DNA of 64,000 bases from Mycobacterium sp. Z3061 (GTDB lineage Bacteria; Actinomycetota; Actinomycetes; Mycobacteriales; Mycobacteriaceae), in assembly GCF_031583025.1 (NCBI RefSeq), contig NZ_CP134062.1, positions 4,747,234 through 4,811,233 of the forward strand. Reading direction: 5' to 3'. The notes under the pieces are model-generated. The model was not told where the DNA came from. It ran no database searches and worked only from the letters and a program-made list of their open reading frames with translations. This document shows positions 1-11,863 of this stretch, piece by piece. Within the stretch, counting starts at the first letter, position 1. Every line of letters starts with the position of its first letter. The position numbers and the translations under genes are program-made.

Positions 1-343
1 GTTGCTGACGCTGGTTGGGGTGGTAGGGGTCCCGGCCCGGGAGCAGGGCGGCCACCTTGGCCACCTTGCCCCGGTCGGCGGGGGGCAGCCAGAAGACACG
101 GACCGGAACGATCGACCGGTCGTCGCATGATTCGAGTTTTTCGACCAGCGCGGTCAAGGCTCCCGGCGGCGCAGTGCGCGCCGGCAGTTTCAGCACGTCG
201 AACGTGTTCTGCGGCAGGCGGGCCCGCTGCTGGCCCAGCCAATCCATGATCAGTTCCATCTCGACCGGTGTGTCCATGGACGCGAGCACCAGCGAATCTT
301 CGGCAGTCAGGAGTGCGCTGGTGTCGGCGGCCGGTCTGGTCAC
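1..343 (-). CDS. plsB2: Glycerol-3-phosphate acyltransferase PlsB2, N-terminal part only
   Basis: The minus strand reads from a GTG at 343 off the left edge, giving about 114 residues that begin [18 protein letters not shown] and include [21 protein letters not shown] recognise this as the N-terminus of the mycobacterial PlsB2 family (Rv2482c in M. tuberculosis, about 790 residues), which acylates sn-glycerol-3-phosphate at the membrane as the first step of phospholipid and triacylglycerol synthesis. The catalytic acyltransferase domain lies outside the window. The start is only 8 nt after the plsC stop codon, so the gene is the last visible member of the lipQ-DGAT-plsC-plsB2 row, as in M. 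tuberculosis. Confidence 0.9.
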   Translation of the reverse strand, partial: MTRPAADTSALLTAEDSLVLASMDTPVEMELIMDWLGQQRARLPQNTFDVLKLPARTAPPGALTALVEKLESCDDRSIVPVRVFWLPPADRGKVAKVAALLPGRDPYHPNQRQQ

Positions 344-351
344 GGCGGGCC

Positions 352-2156
<1,805 letters not shown>

Positions 2157-2160
<4 letters not shown>

Positions 2161-3626
2161 GAGCCCGACGCCGATCGTGCGGAGGCGACGGGCTTGGCTT
2201 CGAACGATGCCGCCAGCGCGTGCGGCGGCGGATCGCCGGCCAGCGCGAGGATCTCGTCGAAGGCCTCCAGCAGGCACTGGGCCCACAAGTCGTCCTTCTG
2301 CACCGCCGCCCTGTCGTAGCGGACGGTGATGGTGCACCAGCCACCCCGGGAGATCAGCACGACCATCATCGCCACGCCCGGCAGCGGGCCGATACCGTAC
2401 TGCCGCATGATTTTTGCGCCGGCGATGTAGGTGTCTCCCGGATAGACCGGGACGTTGCTGGCCTGCACGTCGTTGCCGATCACCGAACTGCTGATGCCCT
2501 CCAGCACCGCGGTCGGCAGCACGCTGAGCACCGGTGCCATGGACCCGATGATGTTCATCGCGGGCTCTTCGCGGCGTTGCGTCATCTGCGCCCGGATCTT
2601 CTTGATCCGGGCCACCGGATCGACCGTGCCGACCGGGGCGGCGAGGTTGACTCCGGTGAACTGATTGCCTCCCGCCGCATCGCCTTCGGCGCGCAGGTTC
2701 ACCGGAACCGCCATCGGCAGGGTGCTGATCGGCACACCGAGGGCGACGTGGTAGCGCCGCAGCGCGCCGCACAGACCGGCCAGATATGCGTCGTTGATGG
2801 ACCCGCCACCGGCCTTGGCCGCCTTGTGGAGGTCGGCAAGCCGGATGTCGATCGCCTCGGTGCGACTGGCCAGGCTGCGCCGGCGCAGCAGCGGCGAGGG
2901 TTCGGCCGCCCGGTTCAACACCCGTGCCCCCGACGTGGCGTACCCGAAGATCCCGGACACCGTGGACAACGGATCCAGCACCGCCTTCCCGGCGGCCGAT
3001 ACGGCTCCGGTCAACGCCCCCAGCGCGCCGCCGACGATCGCCATGGGCAGGTGGTTAATGCCCTGGCGCATCAGGTCATTGGGGGTCAGATCCTGCGGGA
3101 TCGGTTGCGGGGGCAGCGGCCTGGGCTCCGGATCGCGCTCCAGGTCATAGATTTCGGCGAACATCTCGACGCTGCCGACCCCGTCGGTGACCGCATGACT
3201 CAGGTGCAGCAGCGTGGCCGCTCTGCCGTCGGCAAGTCCTTCGACCAGGGTGGCCGTCCACAGCGGCCGGGAGATGTCCAGCGGGGACTGCAGCATGACT
3301 TCGGCGAGGTCGAACACCTCGCGAAGGGTGCCGGGTTCGGCCACCCGCACGCGCCGGACGTGGAAGTCGAGATTGAAGTCCGGATCGACGACCCAGCGCG
3401 GCGCCGCTGTCGGCAGCGTCGGCACGACGACTTTCTGCCGCAACCTCAGAACCTTGCGGGACGCATTCTCGAACCGGGAACGAAAGCGGTTCCAGTCCGG
3501 CGTGGTGTCGAGCAGCTCCAGCGCCATGATCCCCGAGCGCGTCCGCGGGTTCGCTTCGCCTCGGTGCAGCAGGTAATCAACCGGACCAAGCTCGTCGGAC
3601 AACCCCACGGCCTCAGCCACGGTCAC
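2157..3626 (-). CDS. WS/DGAT-family acyltransferase (Rv2484c-like)
   Basis: A 489-aa protein of the wax ester synthase/diacylglycerol acyltransferase family, which transfers acyl-CoA onto diacylglycerol or fatty alcohol. The sequence opens with the typical GPVDYLLHRGEANPRTRSG and LDISRPLW segments. The condensation-fold active site reads SHAVTDG, with His144 and Asp148; the family consensus HHxxxDG has a second His where this protein has Ser143. The His next to the xxxDG is the one thought to be catalytic, so activity is possible. The GTG start has a G-rich ribosome site just upstream. It sits between lipQ and plsC and overlaps plsC by 4 nt, as in the Rv2485c-Rv2482c row, pointing to a role in neutral-lipid synthesis. 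Confidence 0.88.
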
Positions 3627-3784
3627 GACCCCCCGAAAGCCGGGTCACCCGACACGTCAACCCCTTCACCGCTGATCAAACCTCCTGCTATCAGGCCCCG
3701 CCACCGGAATGCCCACCCAACGCTAGTCCGGTTGCGGCGGTGGTGAAAGTGAGGGTGCTCTCAGCGTACGGAGGTGGCCTCGGC

Positions 3785-5044
3785 TCAGCTGGCGGGTGAG
3801 GCGGACAGCGCGAACGAGCCCATAAGGGCGCTCTCCCGCCGGCCGTAGACGACACCCAGGAAGTCCGAGACGGCGTCGGCGGCCATCCGGGAGCGCACCG
3901 TCGGGGTGATGTCGAAGGCGTGGTGCGCGTTCGCCAGTTCGGCGTAGGCAACCGTTGGGGCCCCGGCTCCCTGCAACGCCGCGCAGAAGGCCCGGGCCTG
4001 ACCGATGGGTGCCAGCTGGTCGCGGTCGCCGTGCAGCAGGAAGAACGGCGGCGCGTCGCGGTGCACATAGGAGATCGGCGACGCCGCGGTGAAGCGTTCC
4101 GGCTGGTCGGCGAATCTGGCTTTCATGACGAAATGCTCGAGGAACGGCATCATCATCTCGTGCATGTTTTCGAAATCGGTGAAGTCGTAAACCCCGTAAT
4201 ACGGGGCCGCGGCCTGCACCGTGGTGTCGGCGCGTTCGAACCCGGGCTGGAACGTCGGGTCGTTGGGGGTGAGGGCGGCCAGCGAAGCCAGGTGCCCACC
4301 CGCTGAACCGCCGGTGATGGCGATGAAGTCGGAGTCGCCGCCGTAGTCGCCAATGTTTTCCCGGACCCAGGCGATCGCGCGCTTGACGTCGATGATGTGC
4401 GCGGGGAACTTCGCGCGCGGGCTCTTGCTGTAGTTGATCGAGACGCAGATCCAGCCCAGTTCGACCATCCGGCTCATCAGCGTGTAGGCCTGCGGACGCT
4501 TGCCGTTGACACTCCATGCCCCGCCCGGAACCTGGATCAGCACCGGGGCCCGGTGACCGGGGGCCAGGTCCGGACGGCGCCAGATGTCGAGCAGGTGCTC
4601 GGTGCCACCCGGGCCGTAGGAGATGTCCGACGTCTTCGCCGCGTAGCGGCGGTGCGGGCCGGGCTTGGGCTTGGGCAGGATGCCGCGGCGCACGCTCAGC
4701 GCCGGGTTGGTGGTCGGGTGGAAAACCTGGTCACGGAAGTCGGACCCGAACGACGCCTCGAGGGCTGCGGTGAGCGCATGGTCCGCGCGCTGCGCGGCCC
4801 ACGTGGTGCCGACCCGGTTGATCGCCGGCGGCGCCACCCGGGACAGCGCATGGCCGGTCAGCACGTGCGGCGGGAACTCGGTGGCCAGCCAGCCGGCAAT
4901 CCAGCCCACGGCGAACGGTGAGCCACGCAGCAGCACCGCGCTGGCCCGGGAGATGCCCCGGGCGTCAGCCGCGAGCTGCGCGCCCTGGCGCAACGCCTCG
5001 GCACCCGCTTGCGAGCACCGCGCGGTCACACTTGCAATACACAT
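3785..5044 (-). CDS. lipQ: Carboxylesterase/lipase LipQ-like (HSL family)
   Basis: A 419-aa alpha/beta hydrolase of the hormone-sensitive-lipase group. It has an oxyanion-hole segment IQVPGGAWS (a variant of HGGxW), the nucleophile elbow GGSAGG with Ser247, an acid residue in HGDRDQLAP and a histidine in NAHHAFD. This matches the M. tuberculosis LipQ family (about 421 aa), ester hydrolases of acylated lipids. I chose the ATG at 5044 (MCIASVT) over a GTG at 5056 because the GAGGGG ribosome site is better spaced for it. It lies upstream of the DGAT gene on the same strand with a 158-nt gap and probably starts the lipid gene row. Confidence 0.85.
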   Translation of the reverse strand: MCIASVTARCSQAGAEALRQGAQLAADARGISRASAVLLRGSPFAVGWIAGWLATEFPPHVLTGHALSRVAPPAINRVGTTWAAQRADHALTAALEASFGSDFRDQVFHPTTNPALSVRRGILPKPKPGPHRRYAAKTSDISYGPGGTEHLLDIWRRPDLAPGHRAPVLIQVPGGAWSVNGKRPQAYTLMSRMVELGWICVSINYSKSPRAKFPAHIIDVKRAIAWVRENIGDYGGDSDFIAITGGSAGGHLASLAALTPNDPTFQPGFERADTTVQAAAPYYGVYDFTDFENMHEMMMPFLEHFVMKARFADQPERFTAASPISYVHRDAPPFFLLHGDRDQLAPIGQARAFCAALQGAGAPTVAYAELANAHHAFDITPTVRSRMAADAVSDFLGVVYGRRESALMGSFALSASPAS

Positions 5045-5231
5045 TGCTAAGCACACCCCTCGACGTCAGGCACACGCCACGTTGCGGTTAACGGCCGATG
5101 ACCGGCCGGTGTTGTACGTGTGTCGAGGCTCACACCATAGCCCATTTCCGGCGCGGTCAAACTCTTTTCCGGCGCGTTGTGTCGCCTGCGCCCCTTGATT
5201 TTTCGGCTTTGGATAGACTGACCTGCGCATT

Positions 5232-5305
5232 GCCTCCGTAGCTCAGGTGGATAGAGCAAGGGCCTTCTAATCCCTAGGTCGCACGTTCGAGTCGTGCCGG
5301 GGGCG
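5232..5305 (+). tRNA. tRNA-Arg (anticodon TCT)
   Basis: A full cloverleaf can be folded: acceptor GCCTCCG/CGGGGGC, D stem GCTC/GAGC, anticodon loop CTTCTAA with TCT at 5266-5268, and T arm GCACG-TTCGAGT-CGTGC. The discriminator is G5305 and no CCA is encoded. The last anticodon-stem pair (C-T) is mismatched. It reads AGA, a rare codon in this GC-rich genome. In the 209 bases that follow, up to the next gene, I see nothing convincing. Confidence 0.95.
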
Positions 5306-5514
5306 CCGACTGGGGCGTCTGTTGCCTCAAGTGACAGATGTGACGAGAGTGGCTCATGCGCATCAGGCGCGACGGCCGCCGCCCGGTGCAGCCCAGTGGT
5401 CGTGATCATGTCCCTCCTCAACCGCGGCCGCGTGAATACCCAGGGGAATTTGTGTCAAACGGCGATGAAGGAATGCCGCACCAGCGATGAAATGCGCTGG
5501 TCGAGACCCCGCGG

Positions 5515-7338
5515 CTAGCTGGCGAGCAGGCCGCGCATGGCCGCGCCGGTCACCGGCGGCGAATACAGGAACCCCTGACCGCGGTAGCACTGGTGATCGA
5601 TCAGCACCCGGGCCGCGGCCTCGGTCTCGATGCCTTCGGCCACCACGTTGAGGTTGAACCCCTGGGCCAACACCATGATGCCGCGCACGATGACGAGATC
5701 GCTGGCGTCGGTGCCGAGTCGCCGCACGAAACACCTGTCGATCTTCAGCGTGTCGATCGGCAGCGTCTGCAACAGCGACATGGCGCTGTATCCGGTTCCG
5801 AAGTCGTCGATGGCGATCCGCACTCCGATGTCCTTGAGGCCGGCGAGCGTGGCGCGGGCGGTCTGCAGGTCCTGGACGATGACGTTCTCGGTGATCTCCA
5901 GACACACCGAGGAGGCTCCGATGCCGTGCCGATTGATCGTGTCGGCGACGAAGTCGACGAATCCGCCGGTGACCAGCTGACCGGGCGAGACGTTGATCCG
6001 CAGCACCAGATCACGGCCGAGCCCGGCAGAGCGCCAGTCCGCGAATTCCCGGCAGGCCGAACGCAACACCCACCTGTCCAATTCGCCTGCGAGGTTGACC
6101 GATTCGGCGACCGGAATGAACAAATCGGGGGGCAGCAGCCCACGGGTCGGGTGCTGCCACCGGACCAGGGCCTCCGCGCCGATGATCGAGCGAGTCCGCA
6201 GGTCGACCTCGGGCAGGTACACCAACCGAAGAGCGTCGGATTCGATGCCACTGCGCAGGTGCAGCTCGATGTCGTTGCGCAGTTCGCTTCGCTGGGACAT
6301 GTCTTCGGTGAAGGCCGCGATGCCGTCGCCGCCGGCATGCTTGGCCGCCAGGACGGCCTGGTCTGCCCGGCGGATGAGGTTCGACGGTGTGTCTATCCCG
6401 GGCGTCGCGCAGGCAGTGCCGATGCTGACGGTGCGGGTGAGCACCTCGCCCCCGATGGAAACGTGTTCCTTGAACTGGTCGCTGAGCTGTTCGGCGAACC
6501 GCACCGCGGCGTCAGCGCTCATCGGCGCGGGCGGGACGATCACGAACTCGTCGCCGCCGAGTCGCGCGATCACGCTGTCACTGAGGCACGCGGTGCGCAG
6601 TCGCTGTGCGAACACCTGGATGAACTGGTCGCCCGCCGCGTGACCCAGGTAGTCGTTGATGGTCTTGAGGCGGTCGAGGTCGAGGAACAGCGCCGCCACC
6701 GGGCCGGTCTGCCCGGCGGCCAGCCGCTGGTCGAGGTGGGCCAGCAGTGCCCGACGGTTGTGCAGGCCGGTCAAGTCGTCATGGTCGGCGAGGTGGCGGA
6801 GCTGCGTTTCGGCGGCCACCCGAGCCTGGACCTGAGCGAACAGGCTGGCGATCGCGGTCAGGGCGTTCAGCTCGGCCTGGTGCCACTCCCGGTCGCCGTA
6901 TTTGACGAACCCCAGCACCCCGGTGGTGACGTCGGCAGAGATGAGCGGGACGGCGGCCAACGACGTGGCCATGATCTGGCGGCCTTCCCGGATGCGCCGT
7001 TGATAGTCGTCGGATTCCGTGTCCGGCCGTAGGACGAGTGGTTCCTTGGCGTGCTGGGCTGACGCGAAAACCGGGTCGGCGTCGGCGAAGTAGATCACCG
7101 CAAGTGGATCGGGATCCGGTATGTCGTGGCGGGGCGGCCATTCGGCCACCAGCTTCGTCGCATCGATGTCGTGGTCGTTGTACCGGAGGAAGCTGACGTC
7201 TACGCCCAGCTGGTCCACGAGGTAGGCCAGTACCCGCCGGCTGACGTCGACTGAGGTACCGGCGTCGGCGGCGATGAGTTGATTGGCGACGGCGGTGACG
7301 ATCTGGTCAAGCCGGTGCGGGGTGGCGTAGTCGTGCAT
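5515..7338 (-). CDS. dcpA: GAF-GGDEF-EAL bifunctional cyclic-di-GMP enzyme (DcpA/Rv1354c-like)
   Basis: A 607-aa protein with an N-terminal GAF-type sensor (about 20-170), a GGDEF diguanylate cyclase (about 180-345) and an EAL phosphodiesterase (about 355-605). The GGDEF motif is intact near residue 261. The EAL part has EALVRW near 388, DDFGTGYS, KIDRCFV and EGIETEA, so both active sites look complete. The inhibitory I-site RxxD before GGDEF is not present in register (CLSD), so product inhibition may be absent. Orthologs in M. tuberculosis (Rv1354c) and M. smegmatis make and break c-di-GMP. It is the last gene of a three-gene operon, 18 nt after moeY; moeY is also the neighbour of Rv1354c in M. 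tuberculosis. Confidence 0.93.
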   Translation of the reverse strand: MHDYATPHRLDQIVTAVANQLIAADAGTSVDVSRRVLAYLVDQLGVDVSFLRYNDHDIDATKLVAEWPPRHDIPDPDPLAVIYFADADPVFASAQHAKEPLVLRPDTESDDYQRRIREGRQIMATSLAAVPLISADVTTGVLGFVKYGDREWHQAELNALTAIASLFAQVQARVAAETQLRHLADHDDLTGLHNRRALLAHLDQRLAAGQTGPVAALFLDLDRLKTINDYLGHAAGDQFIQVFAQRLRTACLSDSVIARLGGDEFVIVPPAPMSADAAVRFAEQLSDQFKEHVSIGGEVLTRTVSIGTACATPGIDTPSNLIRRADQAVLAAKHAGGDGIAAFTEDMSQRSELRNDIELHLRSGIESDALRLVYLPEVDLRTRSIIGAEALVRWQHPTRGLLPPDLFIPVAESVNLAGELDRWVLRSACREFADWRSAGLGRDLVLRINVSPGQLVTGGFVDFVADTINRHGIGASSVCLEITENVIVQDLQTARATLAGLKDIGVRIAIDDFGTGYSAMSLLQTLPIDTLKIDRCFVRRLGTDASDLVIVRGIMVLAQGFNLNVVAEGIETEAAARVLIDHQCYRGQGFLYSPPVTGAAMRGLLAS

Positions 7339-7356
7339 TGTCGAAGTTCGAGACTC

Positions 7357-9489
7357 TCAGTTGGTTCCGAGCCGGCGCCGGCGGCTGCGCACCGACGGCG
7401 GCGGGGCGTGAAACAGTCTGAATACCAGGACCTCGTGCTCGTCTCCCCCGGGTTGGGCCAGGCCGCGCAGCTCCTGCTGCAGTCGATGCAGCTCCGCGGC
7501 GAAGTGTGGTGCAGCCTTCTGCAGATCTTCCTTCGTGCAGCCGTAGAGAAAGACGGGCGACACCGGTTGCACAGCCAGGCCGCATTGCTGCGCGGCGATC
7601 CACACCGCCTGCATGGCCGAACCGCCGCGGGCGAAATCGGTGAGTTCGGCGCCCTGGACGTAGACGACGGCGAGTGCCGAACTCGCCGAGACGCGTTCGG
7701 ACATGTTGGTCCCGAGAGCCCTACCCGCATCCCATTTCGCCAGGCTTGCAATGACGTCGGCACGGCTCACCAACTCGAGAACGCGCAACTCGCTGGGCTC
7801 CAATTCCAGGCTTTGCACGTCGATGCCGGTCTCCGCCGAGGGATCCCCGGGCCAGCGAAGCTCGGAGATCATCTCCTCGTGCAGCCTGGGGGTGAGATAG
7901 CGAATGCGATCGGCGGCGGCCAAAATGGCTGCGGCCCGCTCGATCTCGTCGCGCGACAGCAACATCCGTAACCGCCCGCCTTCGTTTGCCGCGACCTCTT
8001 CGAGCATGGCCGCGGTCGTGGCGTCCAGCGGAGTGGGCGTGCCGCAGTAACGGTTGGTAGCTCGAAGCAGCATGGGCTGATAGAGGGCGGCCAGACTCGG
8101 GTCCTCGCCCCGGCCGAACTTCAGTGTCGCCTGTAACGGTGAGCCGGGCTGCCTCGTGTCGAATTCGACGGGCCCCAGAACCTGGTGAGCCGCCGCCGCG
8201 ACCCGGGCGTTGAACATCGCCGCACCGAGTGCGACCGCGCTGCCGCGGAAGGCGATGTCCATCATCGAGGTGCGTTCTGGCACCAGTCGCACGGTGAGCG
8301 AATCCTGTTCGGCCACAACATGCCAGGGCTGCGCATTGCCGCCGGAGGGCGCGTACGTCGCGGCCTCGGCCACCGCCTCGCTCACCGGCCGTCGCGCGTC
8401 CGGCGCGGTGGCCATCGCCACCTGCGGCGTCACCGCCTTCGTGCCATTGGCCAGCGCGGGCTCATCGAGGCGATCCAGCGCGGCACTGACATCGATCCGG
8501 ACCCGGCCGGAACCAAGCGGCTCGCCGAGGCCGATTCGGCGCACGGCGCTCGCCACCGTCGCCGCACCTACCCAGATGTCGCCGGCCAGCTGGGGCCAGC
8601 CCGCCAACGTCTGGCCGACCTCGACCAGCGAGGCCGCGCCACGTGCTGAAAGCTGTTGACTGTCCAGAATATTGAGTATGTACGGCACTTTCTCCCGGGT
8701 CGTCAGACCGCCCAGCCGACCCGCGTCGATATCACCCAGCAGACCATGCAGAATCGGTCGCCCGGGATCGGTGTCGTAACGCTCGACGTCTATCAGGCCG
8801 CGGTCGGTGGTCGCCATCAGCACCGGGACGCCGCGGGCCTTCGCCGTTTGCCGCAGCAGCACTTTCATATCCAGCGAGTCACATTCCTCGACAACGACAT
8901 CGAGCCCGTCGAGGAACTCCTCGATCGACTGCGGCGAAAGCCCCGACGCGACCACCTCGACTTTGAGGTACGGGTCCAACTCCGCGATCCGCCGGGCGGC
9001 GACGGTCGCCTTGTTGAGGCCTATGTCGAGGATGGTTGCGGGCACCCGGTTGAGGTTCGACAACTCCAGCTCATCGAAATCAGCCAGTCGTAGCGTGCCA
9101 CAGGCGCCTTCGGTAGCGAGTGTGTAGGCAATCGCGTGGCCGGCGCTGACGCCGACGACACCGACCCGCAGCCCGTTCAGAACATCTTGCTCCTGCGCGG
9201 TGATGAGGTGTCGGTTGCGGTCCAGGCGCACCGCCCGGAAGGCCCGGGGCCCGAGTATGGCGGCCACCACGCGGCGCCACGGGTAGTACACCCACCGCCT
9301 CGCTTCACTCAGCAGATCCGGGTCCGGCGCCGGTAGCGAGCGCCGTGCCGTATCCAGCTGTTCTTCGAACCGGTCGATCCACTGGATACCCGGATCCGCC
9401 CGGAGCCGGTCGAGTGCACGGCGGTCCTCGGGGTCGCCGTCGCACAGGACGAGCGCTTGGCAGTCCTCGCCGTCGTGCGCGTTTGTCAC
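7357..9489 (-). CDS. moeY: ThiF/E1-like and nitroreductase-like fusion protein (MoeY, Rv1355c-like)
   Basis: A 710-aa fusion. The N-terminal half (about 70-340) is a ThiF/MoeB/E1-type Rossmann domain with [10 protein letters not shown] near residue 110 and [12 protein letters not shown] downstream. The C-terminal half (about 375-690) resembles flavin-dependent nitroreductases, with [13 protein letters not shown] as the FMN-contact region. The M. tuberculosis homolog is named moeY for similarity to molybdopterin-adenylating enzymes, but the fusion suggests a different, unproven reaction; I do not assign a substrate. The GTG start overlaps the upstream GNAT gene stop by 4 nt, so the two proteins are probably made together. 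Length matches the family (about 715 aa). Confidence 0.85.
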   Translation of the reverse strand: MTNAHDGEDCQALVLCDGDPEDRRALDRLRADPGIQWIDRFEEQLDTARRSLPAPDPDLLSEARRWVYYPWRRVVAAILGPRAFRAVRLDRNRHLITAQEQDVLNGLRVGVVGVSAGHAIAYTLATEGACGTLRLADFDELELSNLNRVPATILDIGLNKATVAARRIAELDPYLKVEVVASGLSPQSIEEFLDGLDVVVEECDSLDMKVLLRQTAKARGVPVLMATTDRGLIDVERYDTDPGRPILHGLLGDIDAGRLGGLTTREKVPYILNILDSQQLSARGAASLVEVGQTLAGWPQLAGDIWVGAATVASAVRRIGLGEPLGSGRVRIDVSAALDRLDEPALANGTKAVTPQVAMATAPDARRPVSEAVAEAATYAPSGGNAQPWHVVAEQDSLTVRLVPERTSMMDIAFRGSAVALGAAMFNARVAAAAHQVLGPVEFDTRQPGSPLQATLKFGRGEDPSLAALYQPMLLRATNRYCGTPTPLDATTAAMLEEVAANEGGRLRMLLSRDEIERAAAILAAADRIRYLTPRLHEEMISELRWPGDPSAETGIDVQSLELEPSELRVLELVSRADVIASLAKWDAGRALGTNMSERVSASSALAVVYVQGAELTDFARGGSAMQAVWIAAQQCGLAVQPVSPVFLYGCTKEDLQKAAPHFAAELHRLQQELRGLAQPGGDEHEVLVFRLFHAPPPSVRSRRRRLGTN

Positions 9490-10241
9490 CAGGCGGCGCC
9501 CGCGCCGGCCATGCCGAGTCCGTTCAACGCCTCCGCGTCCCTCATAAGCTCGCCTGTCTCCGTATACATTCTCGAGAGTTGTTTGGGGTCAGCATGGTTA
9601 GCGATGGTGCTGCGGTCCCACCACATCATCTTGGTTCGGTAACGCTCGTCCGGGTAGGCCACCGCGGGAATCGTCGCCGCCACCACTCCCCCCGACGCGC
9701 GCCACCGGTCCAGCACATGGGCGGCCGCCGTCGCCATCACGAACTGAACCCCCAGCAGTGCCATGCTCGGCAGCGCCGTGCGTGCCAGGGCCGCCGCGAT
9801 GGCACCACGGTGGCGAGAGGCACTGTCCGCCCATGCCGTCTTCACTTCGACGACGCCGAACGGCACCCGATCGTCGATCATCTTCCGAACCGCGACCGCT
9901 CCGGGGGTACCCTCCCATTCGATCACAGCATGAGAATCATCGGCCGACCACAGCGGGCCTACGACGCGAGCACCCCCGACGACAGCACCCCGGCCGTCCA
10001 CCGCCGCGTAAAACAATCGGGTGTCCATGCCATCCCGGACAGCGTCGATATTCAAAGTACGCTCTACGCCGTGTTCGGTGTAGCTACGAACCGCGCCGTC
10101 GAGATATTCGGTCCATAAAGTAGGGTCGAGCGCTGGATTTGATACGACGAGTTTGCAATTACCGTCCGGCACCGGCAAAATCAGATTCTTCACAAACGGA
10201 AACTTCGTTGGTGCGAAGGAATCGCATGCGGCGGTGGTCAT
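9486..10241 (-). CDS. GNAT-fold acyltransferase-like protein
   Basis: A 251-aa protein, first gene of the moeY-dcpA operon. Its middle region ([20 protein letters not shown], then [16 protein letters not shown]) has the layout of a GNAT-fold enzyme and also of acyl-homoserine-lactone synthases, with an RHRG segment where GNATs bind the CoA pyrophosphate. I cannot assign a substrate, and the signature is degenerate. The ATG at 10241 has a good GGAGAA ribosome site. The 4-nt overlap with moeY argues that it works with the ThiF/nitroreductase protein. It may be the counterpart of Rv1356c, but I am not sure of that. Confidence 0.6.
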   Translation of the reverse strand: MTTAACDSFAPTKFPFVKNLILPVPDGNCKLVVSNPALDPTLWTEYLDGAVRSYTEHGVERTLNIDAVRDGMDTRLFYAAVDGRGAVVGGARVVGPLWSADDSHAVIEWEGTPGAVAVRKMIDDRVPFGVVEVKTAWADSASRHRGAIAAALARTALPSMALLGVQFVMATAAAHVLDRWRASGGVVAATIPAVAYPDERYRTKMMWWDRSTIANHADPKQLSRMYTETGELMRDAEALNGLGMAGAGAAW

Positions 10242-10693
10242 TATTCTCCAATCTGTCGAGCTGCGGGTGCAGTTTGAATTTCCGGTGCTGTGAGATGGTT
10301 TACCCGGAATTCAGCCGTTTCCCGCAGTTGGGGTCGTCTGACCCGTCAGTGGATCCCCTGTTCGGACCCTTCTTGCCAACCCGAGAGATATAAAAATAAC
10401 CGGGCGCGAAACTCGGCGCGCACTTTCTGGACGTGGGCACCGGATCTCACGGCGTAGTCATAGCCGGGGCACCGTGGCATTTCCCGGACGGGGCGCCAAG
10501 CCTTCGGAGTTTGTCCCTTATAGCGCTTTTTCATGACCTCGCCTGCGGGTGATCAGGCCACAGCGCGATTGTCGTGACCAAGGGTCCGGTTCGCTTCGGA
10601 TTGTATGCCGCCCGAACGGTGACCGGCGGTTCGTTATCGACCGCGATCAAGCCCGCTGATTCCCCGCCGCTGATCGTGTTGCGGTGCAGCCGA
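10242..10693. other. 452-nt intergenic region upstream of the GNAT-moeY-dcpA operon
   Basis: This stretch is visibly less GC-rich than its surroundings and contains an AT tract, gatataaaaataa, at 10386-10398. It must hold the promoter of the minus-strand operon that starts at 10241; TATATC at 10391-10386 on the minus strand is a possible -10 element but has no good -35. Small open frames here (for example 62 codons at 10346-10534, minus) have no recognisable product. I see no RNA gene or inverted repeat that I would defend. Confidence 0.5.
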
Positions 10694-11863
10694 TTACCTG
10701 CACCGTAGTTCGCGCGCTACGGCGTCGAAGGCGCGCAGCGTGTCCACCATGTGCGGCTCGTGCGAGTGCGCCTGGGTGGACAGCTTGGCGGCGACCATCT
10801 CTGCCGACCGGTCCACGTAGATCATCTGACCGCACATACCCAGGCACAGCACGACATTGCTGCCGGGGTAGGGAAACCACATCTGGTTGCGGTACATGCC
10901 ACCGGGCATCTCGTTGTTGTCGGGGTTCGCGGCGAACGCCTGCCGCGAGTCGGGACCGCCCTGCAGCGTGTCGGCGACCCACGCAGTCGGCAACACCTGA
11001 TGACCGGTCAATGAGACGCCGTCGCGCAGGAACAGCGACCCGAAGCGGATCATGTCGGCCAGACAGGCGTTGATGCCGCCGTCGAACAGTCCGGTGCCTG
11101 CCGCGTCGATGCCGATGGTGGCATCGCGCTGGGCGCCGATGCGACTCCACAACAGTTCCGACATCAGCTCAGGCATCCGCCGGGTGCCGGCGACCTCGCA
11201 GATCCAGCCGAGCACATCGGTTTCGCACGAGCGGTATTCGAAGGGACCGCCGTGCGGTGATTTTCGTCGCAAGGTCAGCAGGAAGTCGTGCAACGTGGCG
11301 GGCGCGTCCGGACCGGTGCGGGGTGCCCACCCCATCGCCTGGTCGAGGCGGTGAATCTCCGCGGCCGGATCGTCGTAGTTCTCGGAGAAGGCGATTCCGG
11401 ACCTCATGTCCAGCAGGTGGCGCACCGTAGCTCCGTCATAGCCGGAATCCGCCAGGGCCGGAACGAATTTCGTGACGGGCGCGTCAAGCTCGATGGCACC
11501 GGTGTCGTGCAGCACGCCGACGACGGCGGCCACCAGAGATTTGCTGACCGAAAACAGCAGGTGCCGGGTCTGCGCCTGCATGCCGTCGAGATACTCCTCG
11601 GCCACCATGGACCCGCGGTGGGCGACGGCCCACCCGTCGGTGGCGGTGGCGAGCATCACGGCGCCGACGGTGGTGGCCACCCCACCGTTGCCGGCTACCG
11701 GGATGTCCCCCAACGGCACCTCGGCTACCGGCAACTGCGCGACCGGCCCGCTCCCCCGCGAGATGACCGCGGTCGGCACGAAGTCTTCGACGTGCTGGAA
11801 CGACCACTTCGCGTAGGGCGCCGCCAGCCAGTTGCCCAGGGAGATGCCGGCCGGGGCGCTCAC
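10694..11863 (-). CDS. Serine hydrolase, beta-lactamase/PBP-like
   Basis: A 389-aa protein of the class C beta-lactamase/esterase fold. The nucleophile motif SxxK is seen as FSVSKSL, a YRS segment follows in FEYRSCETDVLG in place of YxN, and GGINACLADMIRFG is the typical helix of this family. Such enzymes hydrolyse esters, amides or peptides; the substrate here is unknown. The GTG start at 11863 was chosen because GTGA overlaps the stop of the ATP-grasp gene by 4 nt. The tight pairing suggests that one enzyme joins and the other cleaves, or that both handle the same small molecule, but this is inference. No signal peptide is evident. Confidence 0.8.
   Translation of the reverse strand: MSAPAGISLGNWLAAPYAKWSFQHVEDFVPTAVISRGSGPVAQLPVAEVPLGDIPVAGNGGVATTVGAVMLATATDGWAVAHRGSMVAEEYLDGMQAQTRHLLFSVSKSLVAAVVGVLHDTGAIELDAPVTKFVPALADSGYDGATVRHLLDMRSGIAFSENYDDPAAEIHRLDQAMGWAPRTGPDAPATLHDFLLTLRRKSPHGGPFEYRSCETDVLGWICEVAGTRRMPELMSELLWSRIGAQRDATIGIDAAGTGLFDGGINACLADMIRFGSLFLRDGVSLTGHQVLPTAWVADTLQGGPDSRQAFAANPDNNEMPGGMYRNQMWFPYPGSNVVLCLGMCGQMIYVDRSAEMVAAKLSTQAHSHEPHMVDTLRAFDAVARELRCR

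Noticed and set aside
5047..5421. Minus-strand frame of 124 codons containing TTRTCDLGIRRPLLYPPELR
   Set aside because: This peptide is the standard antisense translation of a tRNA gene; it covers the tRNA-Arg at 5232-5305.
10346..10534. 62-codon minus-strand frame in the gap upstream of the GNAT gene
   Set aside because: No ribosome site, no family resemblance, and atypical codon use; probably chance.
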